The position numbers were made by a program, and so were the translations under genes. Shown one piece after another: positions 50,303-58,010 of a DNA stretch of 64,000 nucleotides (position 1 is its first letter; every line of letters begins with the position of its first letter). Under the pieces are notes generated by a model that ran no database searches, was not told the origin of the DNA, and saw only the letters and a list, made by a program, of their open reading frames with translations. The DNA comes from AC-32 sp963715575 (lineage in GTDB: Bacteria > Actinomycetota > Thermoleophilia > Gaiellales > Gaiellaceae): contig OY970250.1 of the NCBI GenBank assembly GCA_963715575.1, positions 1,054,001 through 1,118,000 of the forward strand. Direction: 5' to 3'.

Positions 50303-50902
50303 TTGAGCCCCACACGTCTCGAGACCTTCGCGGACGGCGTCTTCGCGATCGCCGCCACCCTGCTGATCCTCAACGTCGACGCGCAGGTCCCGGGCGGCGT
50401 GCCCGACCTCGGCGCGCAGCTCACCCACATTTGGCCCTCCTACGTCGCCTACGCGGCGAGCTTCGTCACGATCGGGATCATGTGGATCAGCCACCACACG
50501 ATCATGTCCCAGGTCGGCAAGACCGACCGCCGCTTCCTCGTCGCGAACATCGGCCTCCTGCTCTGCATCGCGTTCTTCCCGTTCACGACCGGACTCGTGG
50601 CAGAGCATGTCCGCGGAAGCGGAGCTGAGGATGCGGCTCTCGCCTACGGCCTCACCGCCGTCGCCACGGCCGTCATGTTCAACGTCACGTGGTTCTACGC
50701 GGCGCTCGGCCGCCGGCTGCTGCGGAAGGACGCCGACCCCGCGATCGTGAGCGGAATCACCCGCGCCTACGTTCCCGGCCCGTGGATCTACCTGACGGCG
50801 ACGCTCGTCGCGTTCCTGAGCCCGGTCACGAGCATCATCCTGTTCGGGCTGATCGCCGCGTTCTACGTGCTCGAGAGCTCGATCTTGGGCAACTCGGCGT
50901 AG
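50303..50902 (+). CDS. TMEM175-like (DUF1211) potassium channel protein
   Basis: This 199-residue protein has six hydrophobic segments and the TMEM175 signature near the start, 'RLETFADGVFAIAATLLILNVD', with 'SYVAYAASFVTIGIMWISHHTIM' in segment 3. Bacterial TMEM175 proteins form tetrameric K+ channels. The start is TTG at 50303, 6 bases after the previous stop. The last 40 bases overlap the 3' end of the convergent HD-GYP gene. Confidence 0.88.
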   Translation: MSPTRLETFADGVFAIAATLLILNVDAQVPGGVPDLGAQLTHIWPSYVAYAASFVTIGIMWISHHTIMSQVGKTDRRFLVANIGLLLCIAFFPFTTGLVAEHVRGSGAEDAALAYGLTAVATAVMFNVTWFYAALGRRLLRKDADPAIVSGITRAYVPGPWIYLTATLVAFLSPVTSIILFGLIAAFYVLESSILGNSA

Positions 50903-52086
50903 AGCGAGGCCAGCAGCGCGTCGACGACACGCGGGTCGAACTGCGTGCCGCTGCCGGAGCGCAGCTCGGCGGTGGCCCGCTCGGCCGGCAGCGCCTTGCG
51001 GTACGAGCGGTCGCTCGTCATCGCGTTGTAGGCGTCACAGCAGGAGACGATCCGAGCCAACAGGGGGATGCGCTCGCCGGCCAGGCCGTCCGGATAGCCC
51101 TGGCCGTCCCAGCGCTCGTGACAGGAACGCACCACGCGGCCAATCTCGCCGAGCAGGCCGCCGACGCGCAGCAGCAGCTGCTCGCCCTCGACCGTGTGAC
51201 GCTCCATCACCTTCCGCTCCTCGTCGGTGAGCCGGCCGGGCTTGTTGATGATCTCGTTCGGGATGCGGACCTTGCCCACGTCGTGCAGCAGCGCGGCAAA
51301 CTCGAGGTCCCGCCGCTCTCGCGCGCCGAGCTCGAGCTCGTCAGCGACGCGCATCGCGAGCTCGACCACGTCGCGGCTGTGCACGCCGGTGTAGGCGTCG
51401 TCGGCTTCGACCACGTCGCCGAGCAGGAAGGCCGTGCCGCGGTAGGCGTCGCGCAACTCGAGCTCGTGGTCGATCCGCACCCGGCGCTCGCGCGCGAAGA
51501 TCGAGAGCAGGCCGATCAGCGGCAGCGCGAGAAGGACGCCGTAGGGCGAGGACTGGGCCGCGAACGCGACGGCGAGCCCGACCGGCGCGAGGCCCGCGTC
51601 GATCACGTACACGGATGCCATCGAGCGCAGGTGGTTCTTCGGCGCCACGCCGAGCGTGATCCACTGACGGGCGGCCGTCACCGCGAAGTCGAGGGCAAAC
51701 TGCGCCGCCAGCGCCCCCAGGTAGAGCGGCCAGTGGCCGAGCTGGGGCGACGACTCGCCGGCGAGCCCGAGCACGAGCGCCGGGCCGATCGCGTACGAGG
51801 CGTTCAGGAGCCGCAACACGAGGCGGTCGAGGTGCAAGGCGCCGCGCAGGCACTCGAACGAGCCTTCCAGCAAGACAGCTGCGGCCACGGCGAGCGGCAC
51901 CTGGCCGGTCGGCAGCACGAACAGCATCGGCACGAGGATCAGCTCCGTCGGCACGGCCGTGCCGCTGCTGATCTCGAACTCCAGCCGGAACGCCGCAGCG
52001 TACGCGCCGATCAGGACCAGCGTCGCGGCGACCCCGGGACTGCGCTCGGATGGAATGTAGAAGGCCATCGCCGAGGCGCCGGCCAC
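50863..52086 (-). CDS. Membrane HD-GYP domain protein (probable c-di-GMP phosphodiesterase)
   Basis: This 407-residue protein has six or seven N-terminal membrane segments (about 5-205) and a cytoplasmic HD-GYP domain (about 220-395): 'LLHDVGKVRIPNEIINKPGRL', 'HTVEGEQLL' and the GYP triad in 'HERWDGQGYPDGL'. Such domains hydrolyse cyclic di-GMP. GTG at 52086 is the only standard start in frame, but the frame continues upstream to 52126 ('LQRLAKREFWSLAAFTTAFVAG') without a normal start codon, suggesting a CTG start or a frameshift. Confidence 0.88.
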   Translation of the reverse strand: MAGASAMAFYIPSERSPGVAATLVLIGAYAAAFRLEFEISSGTAVPTELILVPMLFVLPTGQVPLAVAAAVLLEGSFECLRGALHLDRLVLRLLNASYAIGPALVLGLAGESSPQLGHWPLYLGALAAQFALDFAVTAARQWITLGVAPKNHLRSMASVYVIDAGLAPVGLAVAFAAQSSPYGVLLALPLIGLLSIFARERRVRIDHELELRDAYRGTAFLLGDVVEADDAYTGVHSRDVVELAMRVADELELGARERRDLEFAALLHDVGKVRIPNEIINKPGRLTDEERKVMERHTVEGEQLLLRVGGLLGEIGRVVRSCHERWDGQGYPDGLAGERIPLLARIVSCCDAYNAMTSDRSYRKALPAERATAELRSGSGTQFDPRVVDALLASLYAELPKIELSST

Positions 52087-52371
52087 GAATGCAGTCGTGA
52101 AGGCCGCCAGCGACCAGAACTCACGCTTCGCCAGGCGCTGGAGGCCGCCGCACGCGCGCCTCTTCGATCACGCGCTGCTCGTTCGGGTCGAGCAGAACCG
52201 AACGCGGGGTGGTGGCCGCAGAAGACATCCGCAGAATCATCGACGCGCTCGTCGGGCCCGAAGTTCCCTCGTTCGAGGGATCGCGAGACCCCGGAAGCAC
52301 CCGTTCGGGTGATGCACCCGCCCGGCCGGCGGCCAGAGTGAGACCAGTTAGCGGCGAGGAGGAGAAAAGCA

Positions 52372-53004
52372 ATGGCGGCACGTGCGGCAAGGAACGGGTT
52401 GATCGCTCTCTGCGGGGTCGTGATCGTGGCGGCCCTGGCACTGACGACGACGGCCAAGGCGGGGCTGATCGGCACCGGCCCGGCGTCGTTCTGCGACCCC
52501 ACCTCCAGCCAGGTCTTCGCTCCCTGGGGCGACTCCTCCAGCTACGCAACCCTGCTCAACGGCGGCTTCGAGGGCGGGAGCACGGGATGGGCTTTGAGCG
52601 GCGGCGCGCGGGTGGTCTCCGGCAACGAGCCGTTCCTCGTGGGTGAGGCAAGCGACAGCCACTCCCTGCTCCTGCCCGCGGGCAGCTCGGCCTACAGCGG
52701 CACGGTCTGCTTCGCCTTCGGCGACTGGCACATGCGCCTGTTCGCCAAGAACGTCGGCTCCTCAAGTGGCCGGCTGCACGTGCAGGTGATCGTGCCCAGC
52801 CTCCTCGGCCTGCTGTCGATCGTCGACGGCGGGACGATCGGCGCCAACGGCACCTGGGCTCCGTCCCGGCAGGTCAAGCTCGCGCTCTGCAACGTGACGA
52901 GCCTGCTCGGCACGAGGGCCGTCGCCTTCCGCTTCACACCCGTCGGCTGGGGCGCGGCCTTCCAGATCGACGACGTCTATCTGGATCCCTGGAAAGACCG
53001 CTAA
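52372..53004 (+). CDS. Secreted protein of unknown function
   Basis: This 210-residue protein has a signal peptide ('GLIALCGVVIVAALALTTTAKA') followed by a beta-rich domain: 'LLNGGFEGGSTGWALSGGARVVSGNEPFLVG', 'CFAFGDWHMRLFAKNVGSSSGRLHVQVIV', 'FQIDDVYLDPW'. The 'NGGFEGG..GW' and 'IDDVYLDP' phrases are typical of carbohydrate-binding-module-like jelly rolls. Ligand unknown. A ribosome site (GAGGAGGAG) precedes the ATG. The 285 bases before it hold no clear gene apart from the possible HD-GYP extension. Confidence 0.7.
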   Translation: MAARAARNGLIALCGVVIVAALALTTTAKAGLIGTGPASFCDPTSSQVFAPWGDSSSYATLLNGGFEGGSTGWALSGGARVVSGNEPFLVGEASDSHSLLLPAGSSAYSGTVCFAFGDWHMRLFAKNVGSSSGRLHVQVIVPSLLGLLSIVDGGTIGANGTWAPSRQVKLALCNVTSLLGTRAVAFRFTPVGWGAAFQIDDVYLDPWKDR

Positions 53005-53018
53005 GCCTGCTCCGTCTC

Positions 53019-53024
53019 TAGACT
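53019..53024 (+). promoter_or_regulatory. -10 box of lipA
   Basis: TAGACT lies exactly 7 bases before the lipA ATG at 53032, indicating a leaderless lipA transcript. Confidence 0.55.
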
Positions 53025-53031
53025 CAAGGCC

Positions 53032-53952
53032 ATGGAGCGATCGCTGCCCGTGGCCGAGCGGCCTCGCCGCCCCGAGTGGATGAAGGTGCGCGCACCGAGC
53101 GCGGACTCCGCGTACTTCGACGTCCGCAAGCTGATCCACGGCGCCTCGCTGAACACGATCTGCGAGGAAGCGCGCTGCCCGAACATCGCCGAGTGCTGGG
53201 GCCGGGGGACTGCGACCTTCCAGATCCTGGGTGAGACCTGCACGCGGGCCTGCCGCTACTGCTACGTCCACTCCGGCCGGCCCGAGGAGCCGCCCGACCC
53301 GCTCGAGCCGCTACGGCTCGCGGCCACCGCGGCCAAGATGAGCCTCAAGCACGTGGTCGTCACCTCGGTCGACCGCGACGACGTCGCCGACCGCGGCGCC
53401 GGCCACTACGCGGCGACGATCCGGGCGCTCAAGCACAAGGTTCCCGAGGCGACGATCGAGATCCTCACGCCCGACTTCCTCGGCGTCGAGGAGGAGGCGC
53501 TGCGCACGATCCTCGCCGAGCGCCCCGACGTCTTCAACCACAACATCGAGACCATCCGCCGCCTGCACGCGCGCATGCGCGGGGCCAAGGCGAGCTACGA
53601 CAAGGCTCTCTGGCTACTCGAGCGCGCGAAGGAGCTCGCCGACTACCCGGTGCTGACGAAGTCGGGGATCATCGTCGGGCTCGGCGAGACGAACGACGAG
53701 GTCGTCGACACGCTCCGCGACCTGCGGGGGCACGGTGTCGACGTGGTCACGATCGGGCAGTACCTGCAACCGAGTGCAAAGCACGCCAAGATTGACCGCT
53801 GGGTGCACCCGGACGAGTTCCGCTGGTTCCGGGAGCAGGGCGAGGCGCTCGGCTTCGGCTCGGTCTTCTCCGGGCCACTGGTGCGCTCCAGCTACCGGGC
53901 GGACGAGCAGCGGCACGCGGCCGCGACAGGTCGTGGCGCTGTGGCGTACTAG
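53032..53952 (+). CDS. lipA: Lipoyl synthase LipA
   Basis: This 306-residue radical-SAM enzyme has both cluster motifs: the auxiliary cluster ligands Cys44, Cys49 and Cys55 in 'CEEARCPNIAEC', and the SAM-binding Cys70, Cys74 and Cys77 in 'CTRACRYC'. The C-terminal 'SGPLVRSSYRADEQ' supplies the conserved serine that ligates the auxiliary cluster. It inserts two sulfurs into octanoylated lipoyl domains made by LipB. Located 3 kb from lipB and 4 kb from E2. Confidence 0.97.
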   Translation: MERSLPVAERPRRPEWMKVRAPSADSAYFDVRKLIHGASLNTICEEARCPNIAECWGRGTATFQILGETCTRACRYCYVHSGRPEEPPDPLEPLRLAATAAKMSLKHVVVTSVDRDDVADRGAGHYAATIRALKHKVPEATIEILTPDFLGVEEEALRTILAERPDVFNHNIETIRRLHARMRGAKASYDKALWLLERAKELADYPVLTKSGIIVGLGETNDEVVDTLRDLRGHGVDVVTIGQYLQPSAKHAKIDRWVHPDEFRWFREQGEALGFGSVFSGPLVRSSYRADEQRHAAATGRGAVAY

Positions 53953-54044
53953 CGCGCTGGCGCTCGTCGTCAAAGGCACAGGCTTCACCCCGGCGATGCC
54001 TGCGCCGATACGTAGCGGGAGTAGACTCCCGGCGCCCGGGGCAT

Positions 54045-54413
54045 ATGCGACGTATGACCAGAGCATGTGCGTTCTTGCTCGCGGCGGCAGCCCTCGTCGC
54101 CGGCGTTGCGTCCTCTGCGGACGGCCGCGCCGCGGCGGCCCCCTCGCTGAAGCTCATGAAGCGTGATCCACTCCAGGTTCAGGGACTGCGCTTCAAAGTC
54201 GGAGAGCGAGTCCACGTGACGGCGACGAGCGCCACCACCTCGAAGTCGATAATGAAGGTCGTGCGCACGAGCGCCCGCGGAACCTTCTCGGCCGGACTCG
54301 GACGGTGGAACCACTGCGTGGCGGTGGTCGTCAAGGCCGTGGGAGCGCGAGGCGACGGGGCGAGGCTGATCATTCCAGCCGCCGCCGATCGACGTTCCTT
54401 GCCGGGGCTGTAA
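54045..54413 (+). CDS. Small secreted protein of unknown function
   Basis: This 122-residue protein has a signal peptide ('MRRMTRACAFLLAAAALVAGVASSADG') and a short basic domain ('MKRDPLQVQGLRFKVGERVHVTA', 'RNHC'-like 'GRWNHCVAVVVKAVGARGD'), which could be a small beta-sandwich. I do not recognise it. TAGACT at 54022-54027 may be its -10 box. A strong hairpin follows. Confidence 0.6.
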   Translation: MRRMTRACAFLLAAAALVAGVASSADGRAAAAPSLKLMKRDPLQVQGLRFKVGERVHVTATSATTSKSIMKVVRTSARGTFSAGLGRWNHCVAVVVKAVGARGDGARLIIPAAADRRSLPGL

Positions 54414-54422
54414 GGGTGGTCT

Positions 54423-54455
54423 GATCGAGGGGCCGCCCGCGGCGGCCCCTCGATC
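54423..54455. terminator. Bidirectional hairpin terminator between convergent genes
   Basis: Perfect 15-bp arms (54423-54437 and 54441-54455) with loop CGC lie between the stops at 54413 (+) and 54467 (-). Its core GGGCCGCC/GGCGGCCC recurs in the hairpins at 57443 and 59777. Confidence 0.75.
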
Positions 54456-54466
54456 GTTCGCTTCGC

Positions 54467-57262
54467 TCAGTCGATCCTGAGCCGCCAGGCCCCGAGACCG
54501 TGGGATGCCGCGTAGAGCACCCGCTCGGCGGAGACCATGGTCAGGCCCGTCACCTCGACGTTCGGCATGCCCGGAGCCGCCAGCTCCCAGCTCGACGAGC
54601 CGGCCGGCAGCATCAGGACGCCGAAGTCACTCGACGCGTAAACGTCGCCGGTGACCTCGTCGAGCGCGACGTCGGTCGCCGGCAGGTCGCCCCAGTTGTT
54701 CGAGCGGTCGACCCAGGTCGCCGTGCCCGAGCCCGGATCGTACGTCACCTCGAAGATGTGACCGGGCGTTGCCGGCGTGTTCGCGTCGAAGCCGCTGTAC
54801 GAGACCCACGCGTGGTTCCCGTCGTCCGCGTCGACGTAGATCGAGCTCGGGTAGCGGTCCGGCGTGGTCGCGTTGTCGATCCGCGTCCAGCTGACCGCGC
54901 CGACGGGATCCGCGTCGATGTTCTTCGACACGAAGACGCGGCCCGTGCTCGTCGCGGCCCAGCCGGTGCTCGTGTCGGACGGCGTCCGCTCGACGGACGT
55001 CATCGTGCCGCCGGCCCGGGTGCCCAGCGCCGCGGAGGTCAACGGCGTCGGGCCGAGCGGGGCCCAGTCGCCGCATTGGACCGTGAAGTCGCCGGTCCAC
55101 TCGTTGCAGTGCTGGTTCGCCTGGGCCAGGGTCATCGTCCCGAGCCCGAACGTCTTCGTGCGGTAGGCGGTCAGGTTCGTGCCCGCGAAGAGCGTGCCGG
55201 ACACGCTTGGGTCGCTGATCACCGGCGCGTAGAACTCCGCGGCGCCGACCGGGTCGGAGATCCAGATCCAGTCGGCGAGGTTGCCGTTGTTGAAGTTCAC
55301 GTCGGTGCTGACGCCTGTGAAGTTGTGGAACCGGAACTCGGGCACCGCGACGTCGAAGCCGGACTGGCCGCCGTCACCGATCATCGTGTTCCGCCACTCC
55401 GTTTTGCTGCCGTAGTTCTCCCAGGTGCCGTTGTCCTGCGTCCCGCCCTGGAGCTCGTTCACATCGTGCGGGCTGACCGACAGGCTCTGGAACTGCAGCG
55501 TCGTCAGGCCGCTGTTGACGCTCTCGAGCTTCGACGGGATCGCCGACAGCATCTGCCGGCACCTGGTGAGGCTGTTCGCGCTGAGCCCGCGCGTGTCGCA
55601 CCACGACGAACGGTCGACGAGCGACCCGCTCGAGCGCACGACGCCCCCGTCACTCGTCTCGATGAACTCGAGCGGGTTGGCAGGATTGGTCACCAGCGAG
55701 TGCTGGTCCGGGTGCAGTGCGTTTGGGTGCACCGGATCGGTGCCGTCCATGGTCATGTCCGTGGCGCTGACGCCCGCGTCCGTCGAGAGGACCACGCCCC
55801 GCTTGTTCGCGGTGGCTTGGCCGTAGGAGTAGGACCCACCGACGTAGACCATGTCCGGGTGCCCAGGCGGCGTGTAGACGAAGATGTCGTACCAGCACTG
55901 CGTGCTGCAGAGGTTGAAGGTGCCCCAGCCGGGCGAGGCTGTGCTCGTGCTCGTCAGGTCGGTGAAGACCGGGGCGCCCGTGGCAACGTCGTCGCTCCTG
56001 AAGAGGCGCGAGTAGTTCGTGTTGTTGTTGCCCTCGTGCACATACATTCGGGTCTTGCCGTTCGGCAAGGTGGTCACGGCCATCGCCGCGCGGCTCTGGA
56101 TAACGGCCGCGTTGAGCGACAGCTTGATCTGTGCCCAGGTTGCGCCTGCGTCGCTCGAGCGCCAGACGCCTCGCGCGTACGAGGACGCGTAGAGGATGTT
56201 CGAATCCGACGGGTCGAGCAGCAGCTGCCGCACGCCGCGCGGCGAGCAGATGCTCCCGTTGTTGAACTCGGTGAGCGAGCCGGTGCAGTCGGACGCATTG
56301 ACGGAGCCGTTGTGGATGAAGCTCCACGTCGCCCCGCCGTTCGTCGACTTGTAGAGGCCCCACCTGGTGATTCCGGGCACCGGCCTCGTGACCCCCGTGC
56401 AGCAGGTCGAGCTCATGCCGCGCAGGGCGGTCGTCGTCGCCACGTAGAGCGTGTTCGGCTGGCCGGGCACGACCACGATCTGGCCGATGCCCTTGCCCTG
56501 GAACTCGGTCTGCCCGATCGCGGCGCTCCAGTGGGTACCGCCGTCGGTCGACTTGTAGAGCCCGGTGCCGGCGACGCAGCCGGAGCCGCAGATGTTCGCC
56601 TCGCCGGTCCCCACGTAGACGGTGTCGCCGGTCGGGTCGTTCGGGTCGACCGTGACCGCGCCGGCGGCGTTGATCCCGAGCGGGCCGCCGAGGTACGTCC
56701 AGTGCGACTGTCCCTGGAGGACGTTGTTCGTGTACCAGACGCCCCCGCCCGCGGGCGTGATGTACGCCGGGCACTTGTTCTTCGTGCATTTCGTGGCCAC
56801 GGCGATCGAGGTCGTGCGGCCGCCGGCGACGTACGCGTTCGGTACGTAGAGGCCGGAGGTGCGCAATGGGTCGAACGGGTAGAGCGCCTTGCTCGGGCCG
56901 ACGCTCGCCCACTCGCTCTTCTTGCCGATGCCGCTGTGGAACGGCCGGCTCTTCGACGCCGCGAACGCGGCGCGCGCAGCGTTCATCTGCGCGACCGAGA
57001 TCGTCTCCTCGGGATACGCGCGCTCCATGAATGCTTCTTCGGCCGCCGACGCCGGGCCCTCCTCCTCCACGTAGTCCTGCCTGGTCGCGGCGAGCGCCAC
57101 CAGGTGCCGCGCCAGTGCCGTCGGCTCCTCGCCGCGGATGATCCGGGCCGTCTGAGCTCCGTCGCCTCCACGCGTCGCGGCGGCGACCAACGCCGCCGCG
57201 GCTGCCAGGACGACGACGAGCAGCCCGACCAGCGCCGGACGAGTGCTTCGTGCTCGTGTCAT
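54467..57262 (-). CDS. Large secreted Asp-box (BNR) beta-propeller protein
   Basis: This 931-residue protein has a signal peptide or anchor ('ALVGLLVVVLAAAAALVAAA', about 10-30), a linker, and a long propeller region with Asp boxes such as 'STDGGTHW', 'STNGGATW' and 'SSDAGATW'. Cys pairs ('CGSGC', 'CTKNKC') may form disulfides. It resembles VPS10/sialidase-like BNR proteins, but catalytic sialidase residues were not identified, so enzyme activity is not claimed. The ATG at 57262 follows GGGGGAGCA. Its last 120 residues are homologous to the remnant at 57494-57916. Confidence 0.82.
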   Translation of the reverse strand: MTRARSTRPALVGLLVVVLAAAAALVAAATRGGDGAQTARIIRGEEPTALARHLVALAATRQDYVEEEGPASAAEEAFMERAYPEETISVAQMNAARAAFAASKSRPFHSGIGKKSEWASVGPSKALYPFDPLRTSGLYVPNAYVAGGRTTSIAVATKCTKNKCPAYITPAGGGVWYTNNVLQGQSHWTYLGGPLGINAAGAVTVDPNDPTGDTVYVGTGEANICGSGCVAGTGLYKSTDGGTHWSAAIGQTEFQGKGIGQIVVVPGQPNTLYVATTTALRGMSSTCCTGVTRPVPGITRWGLYKSTNGGATWSFIHNGSVNASDCTGSLTEFNNGSICSPRGVRQLLLDPSDSNILYASSYARGVWRSSDAGATWAQIKLSLNAAVIQSRAAMAVTTLPNGKTRMYVHEGNNNTNYSRLFRSDDVATGAPVFTDLTSTSTASPGWGTFNLCSTQCWYDIFVYTPPGHPDMVYVGGSYSYGQATANKRGVVLSTDAGVSATDMTMDGTDPVHPNALHPDQHSLVTNPANPLEFIETSDGGVVRSSGSLVDRSSWCDTRGLSANSLTRCRQMLSAIPSKLESVNSGLTTLQFQSLSVSPHDVNELQGGTQDNGTWENYGSKTEWRNTMIGDGGQSGFDVAVPEFRFHNFTGVSTDVNFNNGNLADWIWISDPVGAAEFYAPVISDPSVSGTLFAGTNLTAYRTKTFGLGTMTLAQANQHCNEWTGDFTVQCGDWAPLGPTPLTSAALGTRAGGTMTSVERTPSDTSTGWAATSTGRVFVSKNIDADPVGAVSWTRIDNATTPDRYPSSIYVDADDGNHAWVSYSGFDANTPATPGHIFEVTYDPGSGTATWVDRSNNWGDLPATDVALDEVTGDVYASSDFGVLMLPAGSSSWELAAPGMPNVEVTGLTMVSAERVLYAASHGLGAWRLRID

Positions 57263-57353
57263 TGCTCCCCCTTGTGCTGGACGCTCGACGCAGCCACCGG
57301 CGTGGGCACGAGGAGATGCGCCTGCCCCGCGCGACCGACGGTCGCTCCGAGCT

Positions 57354-57370
57354 TGTGCAGGGGGCTTATA
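57354..57370 (-). promoter_or_regulatory. Promoter element of the large Asp-box gene
   Basis: Minus-strand TATAAG (57370-57365), five C, then TGCACA (57359-57354). The same -10 plus TGCACA arrangement precedes the remnant (57970-57953) and, with wider spacing, the gene starting at 62117. No -35 match is visible here. The leader to the ATG would be about 95 bases. Confidence 0.5.
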
Positions 57371-57442
57371 TACGATCCTGCGCCGCTTTGCGCTGATTGA
57401 TGCGCACCGAGGCGTCGCGGCCGTCCCGTGGTTGTTCAAAGC

Positions 57443-57472
57443 GACGAGGGCCGCCCGCAGGCGGCCCTCGTC
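57443..57472 (-). terminator. Hairpin terminator after the truncated Asp-box gene
   Basis: Perfect 13-bp arms (57443-57455 and 57460-57472) with loop CGCA, 21 bases past the stop of the leftward remnant. The central 20 bases equal those of the hairpin at 59777-59806. Confidence 0.72.
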
Positions 57473-57493
57473 AGTGCTCGCTTGGTCTACGGG

Positions 57494-57916
57494 CTAGTGC
57501 CCACCGAGCTTCAGCTTCCAGATGCCCTGCGAGTGCGTGGCTGCGTAGATCAGCCGCTCGCAGTGCTTGCCGCCGACACACGTCGGCACGCGGTTGGAAG
57601 GCTGGATCTCGAGGTGCATGACCTCGTAGCGAGGCATCCCCTCGGTGACGTGCCAGCCGCCGTGTCCGTCGTTCGCGCCGCGAAGGACGCCGAAGTCGGT
57701 GGACACGTACAGCGTGTGGTTCGCGTCGTCGCGGACGACGTCGCTCACGGGCAGGTCACCGTCCGAGAAGGGCGTCGGATAGGCCGAGCTGCCGCTCTCG
57801 ACGTTCAGGTTGGCGAACGTCCCCGTCCCGGGTGCCGGGCTCTCGTGCACGTCGAACAGGTGGCCCGGAGTGGTCGGCGTCGCCGCGTTGTAGCCCGAGT
57901 AGCTGCCTCCCCCCAC
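57494..57916 (-). pseudogene. 3' remnant of an Asp-box (BNR) protein gene
   Basis: The frame encodes about 140 residues matching the C-terminus of the neighbouring 931-residue protein: 'SYSGYNAATPTTPGHLFDV' against 'SYSGFDANTPATPGHIFEV', 'LYVSTDFGVL' against 'VYASSDFGVL', and 'LIYAATHSQGIWKLKL' against 'VLYAASHGLGAWRLRI'. Signal peptide and some 790 residues are absent. The promoter and a GGGGGGAGG ribosome-site-like sequence sit directly before the homologous part, so an internal deletion has apparently fused the leader to the last codons. A GTG at 57916 overlaps that site. Confidence 0.72.
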
Positions 57917-57952
57917 CGGGTGAGGCGGTGCCAGATTCCCCGCCTCACGACA

Positions 57953-57994
57953 TGTGCAGGGCGGCTTATACGCCTCCGTCTATCGGGCTGTCAA
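57953..57994 (-). promoter_or_regulatory. Near-consensus promoter in front of the Asp-box remnant
   Basis: On the minus strand TTGACA (57994-57989), an 18-base spacer, TATAAG (57970-57965), then TGCACA (57958-57953). This is the best -35/-10 match found in the window, and it lies in the 94-base gap after the subtilase gene. Confidence 0.7.
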
Positions 57995-58010
57995 GTCGGG
58001 ACCGGCGCCG

